A DNA stretch of 64,000 nt. Origin: Bacillus cereus (lineage in GTDB: Bacteria; Bacillota; Bacilli; Bacillales; Bacillaceae_G). The notes under the pieces were generated by a model. It was not told the DNA's origin. It saw only the letters and a list, made by a program, of their open reading frames with translations, and searched no databases. Made by a program: the position numbers and the translations under genes. Of the stretch, positions 39,533 through 50,721 are shown one piece after another (position 1 is the stretch's first letter; every line of letters begins with the position of its first letter). The stretch covers positions 4,217,001-4,281,000 of the forward strand of contig NZ_CP089518.1 of assembly GCF_025917685.1 (NCBI RefSeq), in the 5' to 3' direction.

Positions 39533-40366
39533 TTATAAATACCAAAAGTGGAAATTAGATAAACTACTTAATAGAAAAATGTTAACTAGCATTACGAGAA
39601 ATGCCCCTACATTCCACAGCACAATTTTCTTACCTTGCAACACATCTGCCGCTCGTAAATACAAGCCCGCACAATATACAAATAGAACAACAAACGAACC
39701 GATTACTTTCGTATCATACCAATGGAAATTATCCAATTTTGTATATCCCCATATGCATCCTAATATAATTGCTAATAAGAAAAACGGAACAGAAAATAAA
39801 TTTAATCCGTAAGACATAGATTCAAGCTTCGGCAAATTTCCTAACCTTCTTAATCTCGCATTCCATTTTTTCTTTTTTAATAGCCGATATTGCAATAAAT
39901 ACATAATAGAAAAAATGAACGATACAGTAAACGTTGCATAAGAAATAATCGCCATACCGACATGCACGTATACAAGCTCTGAAACTAATTGCTCTGCAAG
40001 TACTGGCGACATCTTTCCGAGTGGTGTAAAAATAGAAAAAGCGCTTACGCCAAATGCTACAACATTTGTAAAAAAGACTAAAAAGTCAATGCGCATAAAT
40101 CGATTAATGACTAATGACATCGTAATCAATAACCAAACATAAAAATAAATCCCTGACAATAAAGTTAAAATAGGATTCGTTTCTGAATCTGTAGCCCTAA
40201 GCAACATAAAGATAGACTGCAATACCCATACAATCGCAAGTAACCAAAAAGCAAATCGGTTCGCCTTTCGGTTACTTTGGAAATAATCTATAAAATATAA
40301 ACTAATGCTACAAGCATATAAAATAATTGCAATATGATAAATAATACTGTTATTTAAAAAACTCAT
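39533..40366 (-). CDS. hemX: HemX, membrane regulator of glutamyl-tRNA reductase
   Basis: Polytopic membrane protein of the cytochrome c assembly/CcsA-like family that lowers HemA levels in B. subtilis. About eight TM segments. Family signatures are TPLGKMSPVLAEQLVSELVYVHVGMAIISY and, near the end, LGCIWGYTKLDNFHWYDTKV. The start is placed at MSFLNNSII with GGAAGGATGATCGG upstream, giving 277 residues. A longer in-frame start at 40411 would overlap hemA and lacks a ribosome site. Confidence 0.92.
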   Translation of the reverse strand: MSFLNNSIIYHIAIILYACSISLYFIDYFQSNRKANRFAFWLLAIVWVLQSIFMLLRATDSETNPILTLLSGIYFYVWLLITMSLVINRFMRIDFLVFFTNVVAFGVSAFSIFTPLGKMSPVLAEQLVSELVYVHVGMAIISYATFTVSFIFSIMYLLQYRLLKKKKWNARLRRLGNLPKLESMSYGLNLFSVPFFLLAIILGCIWGYTKLDNFHWYDTKVIGSFVVLFVYCAGLYLRAADVLQGKKIVLWNVGAFLVMLVNIFLLSSLSNFHFWYL

Positions 40367-40383
40367 CCGATCATCCTTCCAAA

Positions 40384-41715
40384 TTATAAAGATGGAACGG
40401 ATGGTGTCCACGCTCTTTTATGTTCTACTTCTTCCGTATTTCCCGCTTCTTCTACTTCTAAATCAAAAATCTTCGCAAATAAGGCTAATTTTTCACTTGC
40501 TCCCTCTTCAGCAGCTAGTTCTTTCGCTACTAAAATTGGGTCTTTTAGCAATTGATTAATAATACTTTTCGTATGTTTACTAATTACCTTTTTCTCACGA
40601 TCACTAAGATTTGGTATTTTTCGTTCAAGGCTTTCCATCGTATCACTTTGAATTGCTAGCGCCTTATCACGTAGAGCCGATATTAACGGTACAACACCAA
40701 GCGTACTTAACCACGTTTTAAATAAAACCATTTCCTCTTCAATCATAAATTGAATTTTCTCTGCTTCCTTCAAACGCTCGGCACGGTTTGCTTCCACTAC
40801 ACCTTGCAGATCATCAATGTCATATAAGAAAGAGCCTTCTAATTCATCAATCGCAGGATCAATATCACGCGGTACTGCAATATCAACCATAAATAACGGA
40901 CGACCAGAGCGCATTTTCTCCACTTTCGTCATCATCTCTTTCGTAATGACATACTCTGATGCACCCGTCGAACTAATTAAAATATCCGCTTCCAATAATG
41001 CACATTGCAATTCACTTAAAGGCTTTGCATGTCCCATATATTTCTCAGCCATTACTTCTGCTTTCGAAAGCGTTCTATTCATAACTGTTACTTTACGAGC
41101 ACCGCTTCCATATAAATTTTGCAGAGCAAGTTCCCCCATCTTACCAGCACCAAGAATAAGTACATGACAATCTGTTAACTCACCAAATATTTTCCTTCCA
41201 AGTTCAACAGCAGCATAACTAACAGACATCGCACTTTCACCAATCGTTGTCTCTGAGTGCGCACGTTTCGCTAACGTAACCACTTGCTTAAACAACTCAT
41301 TAAAAATTGTGCCTGTCGTTTTTACTTGCTGCGCTTCTAAAAAGCTATCTTTTATTTGGCCTAAAATCTGTGTTTCTCCAACTACCATAGAATCTAAACC
41401 GCACGTTACGCGGAATAAATGATCTATTGCACCATCTTGTTCAAAAATAGTTAAGTATGGTGCGACTTCGTCTATTTCAAGCTGAAACCAATCAGCTAAA
41501 AACTTCTTAATATAATACCGTCCCGTGTGTAATTGATCGACGACAGCGTAAATCTCAGTGCGATTACAAGTTGATACAATGACATTTTCTAGCACGCTCT
41601 TTTGATTTTGTAATGTAGTCATTGCTTGCTCTAGCTCTGCTGCCTGAAATGTGAGTTTCTCACGAAATTCTACAGGGGCTGTTCGATAATTTACACTAAC
41701 AACAAGAATATGCAC
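40384..41715 (-). CDS. hemA: Glutamyl-tRNA reductase
   Basis: NADPH-dependent reduction of glutamyl-tRNA to glutamate-1-semialdehyde, the first committed step of heme synthesis. Catalytic cysteine in [13 protein letters not shown] (about residue 50), [13 protein letters not shown], nucleotide-binding [13 protein letters not shown], and a C-terminal dimerisation helix region. 443 residues. It leads the hem operon and is preceded by a PerR box. Confidence 0.97.
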   Translation of the reverse strand: MHILVVSVNYRTAPVEFREKLTFQAAELEQAMTTLQNQKSVLENVIVSTCNRTEIYAVVDQLHTGRYYIKKFLADWFQLEIDEVAPYLTIFEQDGAIDHLFRVTCGLDSMVVGETQILGQIKDSFLEAQQVKTTGTIFNELFKQVVTLAKRAHSETTIGESAMSVSYAAVELGRKIFGELTDCHVLILGAGKMGELALQNLYGSGARKVTVMNRTLSKAEVMAEKYMGHAKPLSELQCALLEADILISSTGASEYVITKEMMTKVEKMRSGRPLFMVDIAVPRDIDPAIDELEGSFLYDIDDLQGVVEANRAERLKEAEKIQFMIEEEMVLFKTWLSTLGVVPLISALRDKALAIQSDTMESLERKIPNLSDREKKVISKHTKSIINQLLKDPILVAKELAAEEGASEKLALFAKIFDLEVEEAGNTEEVEHKRAWTPSVPSL

Positions 41716-41875
41716 GCAGCATGTCCCCCTTCACCCGTTTTATCACTTTATCTACTATCATAATACAACTTTCCTCTTATGAATCTGACAATCGTGTGAA
41801 CAACCGATTATTTTTTATTTATTCTCCGTATGTTAACGAAGGAGATTCCGTATAACTAATAAAAAACTTTCTACT

Positions 41876-41890
41876 TTATAATGATTATAA
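41876..41890 (-). promoter_or_regulatory. PerR box upstream of hemA
   Basis: TTATAATGATTATAA is a perfect 7-1-7 inverted repeat matching the PerR consensus (TTATAATNATTATAA). It lies 161 bp upstream of hemA. PerR represses hemAXCDBL in B. subtilis, so the same control is likely. It contains TATAAT sequences that may double as a -10 box. Confidence 0.85.
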
Positions 41891-42054
41891 ATTAATAACT
41901 CTATTTGTACGTTACCAAAAAAAGTCCTCATAATCAAGTGATGGAAACTATTCCATATTAATTATAACATCATCTTTTCTATCTTCTTTCATCATGAAGG
42001 AAAATATGTATGATTGTTCCAAAATATAGTACTCACTTTCTCAATGCAATGTAT

Positions 42055-42115
42055 TTGACATCGTATTTATTTTTCGTTATATTGGTTTTACAAAATTAAA
42101 TTGTGCACAATTTAA
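42055..42115 (+). promoter_or_regulatory. ohrR-ohr promoter and OhrR operator
   Basis: TTGACA (42055-42060), 17-bp spacer, TATATT (42078-42083), followed by a perfect 20-bp palindrome TTAAATTGTGCACAATTTAA at 42096-42115, right at the expected start of transcription. OhrR of B. subtilis binds a related AT-rich inverted repeat containing AATTGT/ACAATT. Autoregulation of ohrR-ohr through this site is the simplest reading. Confidence 0.85.
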
Positions 42116-42131
42116 AAGAGAGGTGTTGCTG

Positions 42132-42584
42132 ATGAAAGAAGATTCTTTGCAACTAGATAACCAACTTTGTTTTTCTATTTACGCTTGTTCAAGAGAAGTT
42201 ACCCGTTTTTATCGGCCCTATTTAGAAGAAATGGGCATTACGTATCCCCAGTACATTACGTTACTCGTACTATGGGAGCAAGACGGACTAACAGTAAAAG
42301 AAATTGGCGAACGCCTATTTTTAGATTCCGGCACTTTAACACCCATGTTAAAACGCATGGAATCATTAAAACTTGTAAAACGTGTTCGTTCAAAAGAAGA
42401 TGAGCGAAAAGTTTGTATTGAATTAACAGAACAAGGCAAGGATTTAAAAGAAAAGACTTGTTCATTACCGACAACGATGGCTACAAATTTAGGAATTACA
42501 GAGCAAGAATATCGTTCTTTATTAATTCAATTAAATAAACTAATTGAAACAATGAAAACCATTAATGATAGAAAAGGGGAATAA
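42132..42584 (+). CDS. ohrR: Organic hydroperoxide sensor OhrR (MarR family)
   Basis: One-cysteine redox repressor of the MarR family controlling Ohr. The sensing cysteine is C13 in DNQLCFSIYACSREVTRFY; the tyrosines that hydrogen-bond to it follow in FYRPYLEEMGITYPQY. Winged-helix residues lie at about 55-100 (VKEIGERLFLDSGTLTPMLKRME, RSKEDERKVCIELTEQG). The start is placed at the ATG with AGAGAGG eight bases upstream; in-frame GTG/TTG codons just before it lie on the ribosome site. It is followed two bases later by ohr. Confidence 0.93.
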   Translation: MKEDSLQLDNQLCFSIYACSREVTRFYRPYLEEMGITYPQYITLLVLWEQDGLTVKEIGERLFLDSGTLTPMLKRMESLKLVKRVRSKEDERKVCIELTEQGKDLKEKTCSLPTTMATNLGITEQEYRSLLIQLNKLIETMKTINDRKGE

Positions 42585-42586
42585 AC

Positions 42587-43003
42587 ATGGATAAATTATA
42601 TACTGCTTCAGTAACAGCAACAGGTGGAAGAAACGGGAAAGTAGTTTCAGATGATGGCATATTAAACCTTGATGTAAAAATGCCGAAAGCACTAGGTGGT
42701 GCAGGCGGAGAGGCAACAAATCCAGAACAACTATTTGCTGCTGGTTATGCAGCTTGCTTTGATAGTGCATTACAACTTGTCATTCGTACAAAACGTGTGA
42801 AAGTGGAAAGTACAGAAGTAACTGCTCACGTTTCTATCGGAAAAGATACAGATGGTGGTTTCGGCCTATCTGCTGTACTTGATGTACATGTCGCTGGCGT
42901 TTCACATAGTGAAGCACAAGAACTTGTAGAAGCTGCTCACGGGGTGTGTCCGTACTCTAAAGCAACACGAGGGAATATTGAAGTAACATTAAACGTACGC
43001 TAA
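42587..43003 (+). CDS. ohr: Organic hydroperoxide resistance protein Ohr (OsmC family)
   Basis: Thiol peroxidase reducing organic hydroperoxides. The catalytic cysteines are C57 in GYAACFDSALQLV and C121 in AAHGVCPYSKATRGNIEV, with the conserved Arg/Glu environment of Ohr. 138 residues. Co-transcribed with ohrR, whose product represses both until oxidised. Confidence 0.95.
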   Translation: MDKLYTASVTATGGRNGKVVSDDGILNLDVKMPKALGGAGGEATNPEQLFAAGYAACFDSALQLVIRTKRVKVESTEVTAHVSIGKDTDGGFGLSAVLDVHVAGVSHSEAQELVEAAHGVCPYSKATRGNIEVTLNVR

Positions 43004-43014
43004 AAGTGTATAAA

Positions 43015-43048
43015 GAAAAAAACGCGCGACATTCGTCACGCGTTTTTT
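43015..43048. terminator. Bidirectional terminator between ohr and ysxC
   Basis: ACGCGCGAC / GTCACGCGT stem (one mismatch) flanked by A and T runs (43015-43022 and 43042-43048). It overlaps the end of the convergent ysxC gene. Confidence 0.8.
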
Positions 43049-43632
43049 GTTTTTGTCATTTTATGAATTGCTTTCCATGCCTCTTCTTTTCCAAGTCCTG
43101 TTTCAGAAGAGAATAGAACGATTTCATCGCCAATTTCAACAGCAAGCGTTTCTTTTACAACTTTTAAATGCTTTTGCCATTTCCCTTTCGGAATTTTATC
43201 GGCTTTCGTTGCAATAATAATTGTTGGGATTTCATAATGCTTTAAGAAATCATACATCATCACGTCATCTTTTGTTGGCTGGTGACGTAAATCAACTACT
43301 AATACAGCTGCGTCTAATTGCTCACGTGTTGTAAAGTACGTTTCAATCATCTTGCCCCATGCCGCGCGCTCCGTTTTAGATACTTTCGCATATCCATAAC
43401 CTGGAACGTCAACAAAATGCATCATTTCATTGATTAAGAAAAAGTTCAGTGTTTGCGTTTTTCCTGGTTTAGAAGAAATACGTACTAACTTTTTACGATT
43501 TAAAATTTTATTAATGAAGGAAGACTTCCCGACATTTGAACGACCTGCTAATGCAATTTCTGGTAAATCACTGTCTGGATATTGTTCTGGTTTAACAGCA
43601 CTAATTACAATATCTGCTTTTGTTACTTTCAT
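43036..43632 (-). CDS. ysxC: Ribosome biogenesis GTPase YsxC/EngB
   Basis: Essential TrmE-Era-EngA-EngB-Septin GTPase needed for 50S assembly. G1 [15 protein letters not shown] (about residue 31), G3 DVPGYGYA, G4 [10 protein letters not shown]5 SSETGLG. 198 residues. Its ATG overlaps the lonA stop by four bases, consistent with co-transcription. Confidence 0.96.
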   Translation of the reverse strand: MKVTKADIVISAVKPEQYPDSDLPEIALAGRSNVGKSSFINKILNRKKLVRISSKPGKTQTLNFFLINEMMHFVDVPGYGYAKVSKTERAAWGKMIETYFTTREQLDAAVLVVDLRHQPTKDDVMMYDFLKHYEIPTIIIATKADKIPKGKWQKHLKVVKETLAVEIGDEIVLFSSETGLGKEEAWKAIHKMTKTKNA

Positions 43633-45959
43633 TGTTTCACTCCTACTAATGCGTGCTCCAATACTTCATCTAAATGAGATGCAAGCACAAACGTAAGGTT
43701 TTCTTTTACGCTCTCTGGAATATCATCTAAATCTTTCTCGTTTTCTGCTGGCAAAATAATTTTTGTTAAGCCTGCGCGGTGAGCACTTAATGTTTTTTCT
43801 TTTAAACCACCAATTGGTAATACACGACCACGAAGTGTAATTTCACCTGTCATACCTACTTCTTTACTTACAGGAATACCTGTTAGTGCCGAAATAAGTG
43901 CCGTTGCCATCGTAATACCTGCTGACGGTCCATCTTTTGGAACTGCTCCTTCTGGAACATGAATATGAATATCATTTTTCTCATGGAAATTCGGATCGAT
44001 CTGCAACTCTTCTGCACGAGAACGAATATAACTAAACGCTGCTTGTGCTGATTCTTTCATAACATCCCCAAGTTTCCCTGTTAAAATTAATTTCCCTTTA
44101 CCTGGCGCTACAGACACTTCAATAGCAAGTGTATCACCACCAGCTGCTGTGTAAGCTAAACCAGTCGCCATACCAACTTGGTCTGTCTTCTCAGCTTGTC
44201 CGTAACGGAATATGTGCTTGCCAAGTAAATCAACAACATTTTTCTCCGTTACAACAATTCGCTTGCGTTCTGCTGTAACAATGATTTTTGCTGCTTTACG
44301 ACAAACTTTTGCAATTTGACGCTCTAGTGTACGAACACCAGCCTCACGTGTATAATAACGAATAATTTCAAGAAGCGCTTCATCACGTACTTGTAAATTA
44401 CCTTTTCGTAAGCCATGCTCTTTTAATTGTTTCGGCAGTAAATGTTCACGAGCAATGTGTACCTTTTCAAGTTCTGTATAACCAGCAATCGAAATGATTT
44501 CCATACGGTCAAGCAACGGACCTGGAATACTTGAAAGTGTATTAGCAGTTGCTACAAACATAACTTTCGATAGATCATATGGTTCTTCAATGTAATGATC
44601 ACTAAAGTTATGGTTTTGTTCTGGATCTAACACTTCAAGTAATGCTGCTGATGGATCTCCACGGAAATCGTTAGACATTTTATCAATCTCATCTAATAAG
44701 AAGACTGGATTAACTGTTTTCGCCTTTTTCATACCTTGAATAATGCGTCCCGGCATTGCTCCAACATACGTACGGCGGTGACCACGAATTTCAGACTCAT
44801 CACGTACACCGCCAAGGGATACACGGACAAAGTTACGATTCAATGATGTTGCGATAGAACGAGCTAACGAAGTTTTTCCGACCCCAGGAGGTCCTACTAA
44901 ACAAAGAATAGGGCCTTTTAATGAGTTAGTCAATTTTTGTACAGCTAAATATTCAAGCACTCGCTCTTTTACTTTTTCAAGGCCGTAATGATCTTTATTT
45001 AAAATCTCTTCAGAATGAACAAGATCAATCATATCCTCTGTCGCTTCTGTCCACGGAAGAGCTAATAACCAATCCATATAATTGCGAATAACACCGCTCT
45101 CCGCAGAACTTGCTGGTAACTTTTCATAACGGTCTAATTCCTTCAGTGCAGCCTTCATTGTTTCTTCAGGCATTCCTGACTGTTCAATTTTTTCACGAAG
45201 TTCTTCAACTTCCCCGCCCTTACCTTCTTTATCGCCAAGTTCAGTTTGAATCGCCTTCATTTGCTCACGTAAGAAATATTCTTTTTGCGTGCGCTCCATT
45301 GAACGTTTCACTTTTTGTCCAATTTTCTTTTCTAGGCTAAGCAACTCTTGTTCATCTTGAATAATTGAAATAAGTGTATGTAATCGTTCCTTCACAGATA
45401 CAATCTCTAAGATTTCTTGTTTCTGCTTCGTTTTAATCGGCAAGTGAGAAGCAATTAAATCAGCTAGCCTTCCCGGTTCTTCTACATCAGCTACCGTTGC
45501 AAATGTTTCATTTGAAACTTTTTTCGAAACTTTAATATATTGTTCGAAATGCTCCAGTAACGTACGCATAAGAGCTTTCTCTTCTAAATCATCTTCTACT
45601 TCTTCCGTTACCGTTTTAATTGAAACTTGCACTATATTTTCTTCTTCGATAAACTCTACTACTTCTGCTCTATGTAAACCTTCCACAAGGACACGAAGCG
45701 TACCGTTCGGCAATTTAAGCATCTGCTTCACTTTCGCCACTGTACCTACACTATATATGTCATCTTCTTTCGGATCATCGATATTCATTTCTTTTTGCAT
45801 TGCTAAAAAGATGATATTTTCATCCATTGCCGCCTGCTCTAGTGCTTGTATCGATTTATCACGTCCTACATCAAGATGCAGAACCATCGTTGGATATACG
45901 AGAACGCCTCTTAATGGTAGGAGGGGCACAATTCTTTCGTTCGTATTCATACTAGACAT
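43629..45959 (-). CDS. lonA: ATP-dependent Lon protease LonA
   Basis: Cytosolic AAA+ serine protease degrading misfolded and regulatory proteins. N-terminal substrate domain ([17 protein letters not shown]), coiled coil, Walker [16 protein letters not shown] (about residue 354), Walker [11 protein letters not shown], and a proteolytic domain with catalytic Ser in [15 protein letters not shown] and Lys in [14 protein letters not shown]. The start is placed at [10 protein letters not shown] with GGAGG upstream (776 residues); an ORF start 11 codons earlier lacks a ribosome site. Confidence 0.96.
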   Translation of the reverse strand: MSSMNTNERIVPLLPLRGVLVYPTMVLHLDVGRDKSIQALEQAAMDENIIFLAMQKEMNIDDPKEDDIYSVGTVAKVKQMLKLPNGTLRVLVEGLHRAEVVEFIEEENIVQVSIKTVTEEVEDDLEEKALMRTLLEHFEQYIKVSKKVSNETFATVADVEEPGRLADLIASHLPIKTKQKQEILEIVSVKERLHTLISIIQDEQELLSLEKKIGQKVKRSMERTQKEYFLREQMKAIQTELGDKEGKGGEVEELREKIEQSGMPEETMKAALKELDRYEKLPASSAESGVIRNYMDWLLALPWTEATEDMIDLVHSEEILNKDHYGLEKVKERVLEYLAVQKLTNSLKGPILCLVGPPGVGKTSLARSIATSLNRNFVRVSLGGVRDESEIRGHRRTYVGAMPGRIIQGMKKAKTVNPVFLLDEIDKMSNDFRGDPSAALLEVLDPEQNHNFSDHYIEEPYDLSKVMFVATANTLSSIPGPLLDRMEIISIAGYTELEKVHIAREHLLPKQLKEHGLRKGNLQVRDEALLEIIRYYTREAGVRTLERQIAKVCRKAAKIIVTAERKRIVVTEKNVVDLLGKHIFRYGQAEKTDQVGMATGLAYTAAGGDTLAIEVSVAPGKGKLILTGKLGDVMKESAQAAFSYIRSRAEELQIDPNFHEKNDIHIHVPEGAVPKDGPSAGITMATALISALTGIPVSKEVGMTGEITLRGRVLPIGGLKEKTLSAHRAGLTKIILPAENEKDLDDIPESVKENLTFVLASHLDEVLEHALVGVKQ

Positions 45960-46081
45960 AGCACCTCCATAATAAATTAAACTCCTGTTCAACTATTTTA
46001 TATTACAATACATCTAGATGCAATTGCAGAGATTATCCGCAATTGTTAATATCTTGTTTTTTCTCCCTTATGAAAAGAAAA

Positions 46082-46120
46082 AAGACTCCGCTTAAGCATA
46101 CAAACTTAAACGAAGTCTGG
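46082..46120 (-). terminator. Terminator after lonB
   Basis: AGACTCCGCTTAAG (46083-46096) / CTTAAACGAAGTCT (46105-46118), fully paired in RNA with G-U pairs, followed on the minus strand by TTTTTTC. Confidence 0.75.
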
Positions 46121-46142
46121 CAAATTTTATTATCGTTTATTC

Positions 46143-47813
46143 TTACATTGATTGTGCATCTGTTTCGTCCAAAGCAGTCTGTACATCAATCTCACGATGC
46201 ATATTTTCCTGCATAAATGTTAATTCAAATACTTCTTTTAATTTACGGACAGGAATGATTTCAATTCCCTTTATTGTATACAAAAATGGTTGCATGTTTT
46301 CAGCCGGAATAATGACTTTCTTAGCCCCCGCTTTTTTCGCAGCTTTTATTTTTGCGTACACACCACCAATAGGCTTCACTTCTCCGTGGATACTTATTTC
46401 ACCTGTCATCGCTACTTCATTATTCACATATGTACGATGCACCGCTGAATAAACACCCGTTGCCATAGCAATCCCTGCCGAAGGACCATCAATCGGGATA
46501 CCGCCCGGAAAGTTAATATGTATATCATAGCCTTCTGGAAGTACATCTAGAGAACGGAGTACTGTTAATACGTTATCAACAGAACCTTTCGCCATACTTT
46601 TACGGCGGATTGATTTCGTTTGACTCCCAATACTTTCCTCTTCCACAATACCAGTTACATTTACTGATCCTTTATCTTTCGCAGGAATAGCTGTTACCTC
46701 AATTTCTAATAAAGCGCCTGTATTCGGTCCATATACAGCAAGCCCATTCACAAGGCCAATCCTTGGAATTGGATAAATGTGCTTTTCATACTTTGGTGTA
46801 AGTTGGCTCGAATGAACAACCCACTCAATATCTTCATCTTTAATGAAAGAACGTTCTTCATTTATCGCCATACCAGCAGAAATTTGTACGAGATTAATCG
46901 CTTCCCGTCCATTTCTTGCATACATTCCAATCATTTCAATACCGTTCTCACCTATTTGCATTTCCACTTTGTCAGCTGCATTCTTCGCTACTTTTTGAAT
47001 TTCTTCTGTTTCTAACTCCCGGAAGAACACTTCTAAACACCGCGACCGAATTGCAGGAGGAATTTCCTCTGGCGAACGAGTCGTTGCACCAACTAAGCGA
47101 AAATCGGCTGGTAAACCTTTTTGAAAGATATCATGTATATACGTTGGAATCATCGAATTTTCTTCACTATAGTACGCACTTTCCAAAAATACTTTCCGAT
47201 CTTCTAACACCTTTAACATTTTGTTCATTTGAATCGGATGTAACTCACCAATCTCATCAATAAACAAAATGCCTCCATGTGCATCTGTTACAGCCCCTTT
47301 TTTCGGTTGCGGGATACCCGCTTGCCCCATTGCACCCGCTCCTTGATAAATTGGATCATGGACTGAACCAATTAAAGGATCTGCAATACCACGTTCATCA
47401 AACCTAGCTGTCGTCGCATCAAGTTCAATAAATGTTGCATTCGTACGAAATGGTGATTTCGGGTTTCGTTTCGCTTCTTCTAATACAAGGCGTGCTGCCG
47501 CTGTCTTTCCGACACCTGGCGGACCATATATGATTACATGTTGCGGATTAGGACCACAAAGAGCCGCTTTTAACGACTTAATCCCGTCTTCTTGCCCTAC
47601 AATGTCTAAAAAGGATGTAGGACGCACCTTTTCCGCAAGTGGCTCTGTTAAAGAAATCTCACGCATTTTACGAAGCTGCTCCAATTCTTTTTTCGATTCT
47701 CGATCAATTGAAACTTTTTGTGTTCGCTGATTTCGAAGTAAATGCCAAAAGTACAATCCGACAATTACACCAAAAACAAGTTGAACAAGTAAAAATATAT
47801 TTGTCCAGCTCAT
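46143..47813 (-). CDS. lonB: Sporulation-associated Lon protease LonB
   Basis: Membrane-anchored Lon homologue expressed in the forespore in B. subtilis. N-terminal TM helix at about 4-24 (IFLLVQLVFGVIVGLYFWHLL). AAA+ module with [15 protein letters not shown] (about residue 96) and ILFIDEIGELHPIQ. Proteolytic domain with PIDGPSAGIAMATGVY and GGVYAKIKAAKKAG. 556 residues; it lacks the LonA N-terminal domain. Located between lonA and clpX, as in B. subtilis, behind its own upstream gap. Confidence 0.95.
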   Translation of the reverse strand: MSWTNIFLLVQLVFGVIVGLYFWHLLRNQRTQKVSIDRESKKELEQLRKMREISLTEPLAEKVRPTSFLDIVGQEDGIKSLKAALCGPNPQHVIIYGPPGVGKTAAARLVLEEAKRNPKSPFRTNATFIELDATTARFDERGIADPLIGSVHDPIYQGAGAMGQAGIPQPKKGAVTDAHGGILFIDEIGELHPIQMNKMLKVLEDRKVFLESAYYSEENSMIPTYIHDIFQKGLPADFRLVGATTRSPEEIPPAIRSRCLEVFFRELETEEIQKVAKNAADKVEMQIGENGIEMIGMYARNGREAINLVQISAGMAINEERSFIKDEDIEWVVHSSQLTPKYEKHIYPIPRIGLVNGLAVYGPNTGALLEIEVTAIPAKDKGSVNVTGIVEEESIGSQTKSIRRKSMAKGSVDNVLTVLRSLDVLPEGYDIHINFPGGIPIDGPSAGIAMATGVYSAVHRTYVNNEVAMTGEISIHGEVKPIGGVYAKIKAAKKAGAKKVIIPAENMQPFLYTIKGIEIIPVRKLKEVFELTFMQENMHREIDVQTALDETDAQSM

Positions 47814-47882
47814 AATTCATTTCCTCCCGCTATGTTTTATCATTTAGTATTTCCTGGGAGGAATAGTGCTAAACATAAAGAA

Positions 47883-47912
47883 AAACAGCAATTATAAAAA
47901 TTGCTGTTTCTT
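47883..47912 (-). terminator. Terminator after clpX
   Basis: AAACAGCAATT (47883-47893) / AATTGCTGTTT (47899-47909), with T-rich sequence following on the minus strand. Confidence 0.75.
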
Positions 47913-47919
47913 CTTCGCA

Positions 47920-49179
47920 TTATGCAGATGTTTTTGTATCAAGTACAGTACCGTCTTGTAACACCAATTTTGGCGGTGCATTATCAGCTACTGTTTCTTT
48001 TGTAAGAACACACTTCTCGATATCTTTGCGAGATGGAAGTTCAAACATTACATCAAGCATTAAGCCTTCAATAATAGAACGAAGTCCACGAGCACCTGTC
48101 TTACGTTCAATTGCTTTTTTCGCAATCTCAACTAGTGCACCTTCTTCAAACTCTAACTCAACATCGTCAAGCTCCAATAATTTTTGGAATTGCTTAACAA
48201 GTGCATTTTTCGGTTTAGTTAAAATATCTACAAGAGCATCTTCATCAAGCGGCTCTAGATTCGCAATAACTGGAAGACGACCGATAAACTCCGGAATTAA
48301 ACCGAATCTTAAAAGATCCTCTGGTAAAACGTGAGATAAAACATGCTTCTCATTTACATCAGCATTTTTCTTCTCAGCACCAAATCCAATTACTTTCTCA
48401 CCAAGGCGACGTTTAATAATAGGCTCGATGCCATCAAACGCTCCACCACAAATGAATAAGATGTTCGTTGTATCAATTTGAATAAACTCTTGATGCGGGT
48501 GCTTACGACCACCTTGAGGTGGAACGCTTGCTACAGTACCTTCTAGAATTTTCAGAAGTGCCTGCTGTACGCCTTCACCAGATACATCACGTGTAATTGA
48601 TGGATTTTCGGACTTACGTGCCACTTTATCAATCTCATCAATATAAATGATTCCTTTTTCCGCTTTCTCTACATCATAATCAGCTGCTTGGATTAATTTT
48701 AGTAAGATGTTTTCTACATCTTCCCCTACATATCCAGCTTCCGTTAAAGATGTTGCGTCCGCGATCGCAAATGGAACATTTAAAATACGCGCTAATGTTT
48801 GTGCCAATAATGTTTTACCACTACCAGTTGGCCCAATAAGTGAAATATTACTCTTCGCTAATTCTACATCATCAATTTTGCTGTTAGAATTAATGCGTTT
48901 GTAATGGTTATATACCGCTACCGCTAGTGCTTTTTTCGCGTTATCTTGTCCGATGACATACTCATCTAAGATTTCACGAATTTCTACCGGTTTCGGTACA
49001 TCTTTGAATTCTACTTCTTCGTCCTTCGCAAGCTCCTCTTGTACAATTTCAGTACAAAGCTCGATACACTCGTCACAAATGTAAACACCTGGACCTGCAA
49101 CTAGCTTTCGAACTTGCGTTTGTGTTTTACCACAGAAAGAACATTTTAATTGACCTTTTTCATCATTAAATTTAAACAT
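47920..49179 (-). CDS. clpX: ATP-dependent Clp protease ATP-binding subunit ClpX
   Basis: AAA+ unfoldase of the ClpXP protease. Zinc-binding domain with CSFCGKTQ and CDECIELC (residues about 13-40), Walker [16 protein letters not shown], Walker [14 protein letters not shown], ClpP-docking IGF loop in [11 protein letters not shown], and pore loop GYVGEDVE. The start is placed at MFKFNDEKG with AAGGGGTG upstream (419 residues). The 25-codon upstream extension lacks a ribosome site and is out of family. Confidence 0.97.
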   Translation of the reverse strand: MFKFNDEKGQLKCSFCGKTQTQVRKLVAGPGVYICDECIELCTEIVQEELAKDEEVEFKDVPKPVEIREILDEYVIGQDNAKKALAVAVYNHYKRINSNSKIDDVELAKSNISLIGPTGSGKTLLAQTLARILNVPFAIADATSLTEAGYVGEDVENILLKLIQAADYDVEKAEKGIIYIDEIDKVARKSENPSITRDVSGEGVQQALLKILEGTVASVPPQGGRKHPHQEFIQIDTTNILFICGGAFDGIEPIIKRRLGEKVIGFGAEKKNADVNEKHVLSHVLPEDLLRFGLIPEFIGRLPVIANLEPLDEDALVDILTKPKNALVKQFQKLLELDDVELEFEEGALVEIAKKAIERKTGARGLRSIIEGLMLDVMFELPSRKDIEKCVLTKETVADNAPPKLVLQDGTVLDTKTSA

Positions 49180-49405
49180 ATTTTCACACCCCTTACAAAG
49201 TGCTAATCTCTTGCCTTCGTATGTACACGATAAATGTATCGTATGTAAATACATATTATGTCACTACGTGGCGAGAAATACAAATAATATGACTAGTTAT
49301 GTACAAATAAAAAAATTTTAAAACTTTTGAAATATGTATATTCGACTTACAAAGGAACTTTTCCTTCTTCATCAAAAAGTTTTATAAATATATTTCTATA
49401 TTTAT

Positions 49406-49440
49406 AAAACAAGGCACGATTAAAATCGCGCCTTGTTATT
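49406..49440 (-). terminator. Terminator after tig
   Basis: AACAAGGCACGAT (49408-49420) / ATCGCGCCTTGTT (49425-49437), one mismatch, with T-rich sequence after it on the minus strand. It ends just before the tig stop. Confidence 0.8.
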
Positions 49441-49443
49441 TTA

Positions 49444-50721
49444 TTATGCAGCGTTGTCTACTAAGAAGTCTACAGCTTTACGCACTTTAAGATCTTCAGA
49501 TAAAGCGTCTACGCTTCCAAGAGCTTGCTTGATAGCGTCTACTGGCATACCGTACATTTCAGCCATTTTTTCAACTTCTGCAGTTACTTCTTCTTCAGTA
49601 ACTTCGATGTTTTCAGCTTCAATGATAGCTTCAAGAACAAGATTGATTCTTACACGTTTTTGTGCATCCTCTTTCATTTGCTCTTTTAACTTGTCAGCGT
49701 CAGTACCTGTGAATTGGTAGTAAAGCTCAAGGTTCATACCTTGTTGGCTTAAACGTTGCTCGAATTCACGAACCATACGATCTAACTCAGTGTCGATCAT
49801 AGCTTCTGGAATGTCGATTTCAGCGTTAGCAGCAGCTAATTCTACTACTTCGTCACGTACTTTGTGCTCAGCTTCGTGCTTTTTGCCTTCTTCTAAGTTT
49901 GTGCGAAGTTTTGTTTTTAATTCATCAAGAGTTGCAACTTCTTCGTCAGCATCTTTAGCGAACTCGTCGTTTAACTCAGGAAGTTCTTTTGTTTTGATTT
50001 CGTGAATTGTTACTTTGAATGTTGCTGGTTTGCCAGCTAATTCAGCAGCATGGTACTCTTCTGGGAATGATACTTCAACGTCTTTAGAATCACCAGATTT
50101 AAGACCAATTACTTGCTCTTCGAAACCTGGGATGAAAGTACCAGAACCGATTGCAAGAGAGTAGTTTTCGCCTTTTCCGCCTTCAAATGCTTCGCCATCA
50201 ACGAAACCTTCGAAGTCGATTACAGCTGTATCACCGTTTTCAATAGTTCCTTCTTCTTTAACAACTAGTTCAGCTTGACGCTCTTGTAAAGCTTTTACTT
50301 CGTTCTCTACATCTTCGTCAGTTACAGTTGTTTCAACTTTTTCTACTGCTAAACCTTTGTACTCACCTAATTTAACTTCAGGTTTCACTGTAACTTTTGC
50401 AGTGAAGATAAGGTTAGCATTTTTTTCGAACTTCTCGATGTCGATTTCAGGATGATCAACTGGGAAGATACCAGCTTCATCGATTGCTTCACCGTATGCT
50501 TTTGGTAAGATGATATCTAAAGCATCTTGGTATAAAGATTCAATACCAAAGCGTTGTTCGAATAATGGACGAGGCATTTTTCCTTTACGGAAACCTGGTA
50601 CATTAATTGTTTTTACTACTTTTTTGAACGCAGCGTCGATAGAGTTGTTTACTTCTTTAGCATCAACTTCGATTGTTAAAACGCCAACGTTACCTTCTAA
50701 TTTTTCCCATTTTGTAGACAT
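49444..50721 (-). CDS. tig: Trigger factor (ribosome-associated chaperone and PPIase)
   Basis: Binds ribosomal protein uL23 at the exit tunnel and shields nascent chains. The N-terminal ribosome-binding domain contains the GFRKGKMPR signature (about residue 43). The FKBP-type PPIase domain is at about 150-245 ([20 protein letters not shown]). The C-terminal helical chaperone arms end the protein. 425 residues, complete. Upstream of clpX, with a long leader. Confidence 0.97.
   Translation of the reverse strand: MSTKWEKLEGNVGVLTIEVDAKEVNNSIDAAFKKVVKTINVPGFRKGKMPRPLFEQRFGIESLYQDALDIILPKAYGEAIDEAGIFPVDHPEIDIEKFEKNANLIFTAKVTVKPEVKLGEYKGLAVEKVETTVTDEDVENEVKALQERQAELVVKEEGTIENGDTAVIDFEGFVDGEAFEGGKGENYSLAIGSGTFIPGFEEQVIGLKSGDSKDVEVSFPEEYHAAELAGKPATFKVTIHEIKTKELPELNDEFAKDADEEVATLDELKTKLRTNLEEGKKHEAEHKVRDEVVELAAANAEIDIPEAMIDTELDRMVREFEQRLSQQGMNLELYYQFTGTDADKLKEQMKEDAQKRVRINLVLEAIIEAENIEVTEEEVTAEVEKMAEMYGMPVDAIKQALGSVDALSEDLKVRKAVDFLVDNAA

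Larger units (their letters stand above)
41716..42131. other. Divergent hemA / ohrR intergenic region
   Basis: 416 bp without a gene. It holds a 160-base hemA leader, the PerR box (41876-41890), a featureless AT-rich stretch, and the ohrR promoter with its operator (42055-42115). No further ORF or terminator is apparent. Confidence 0.7.
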
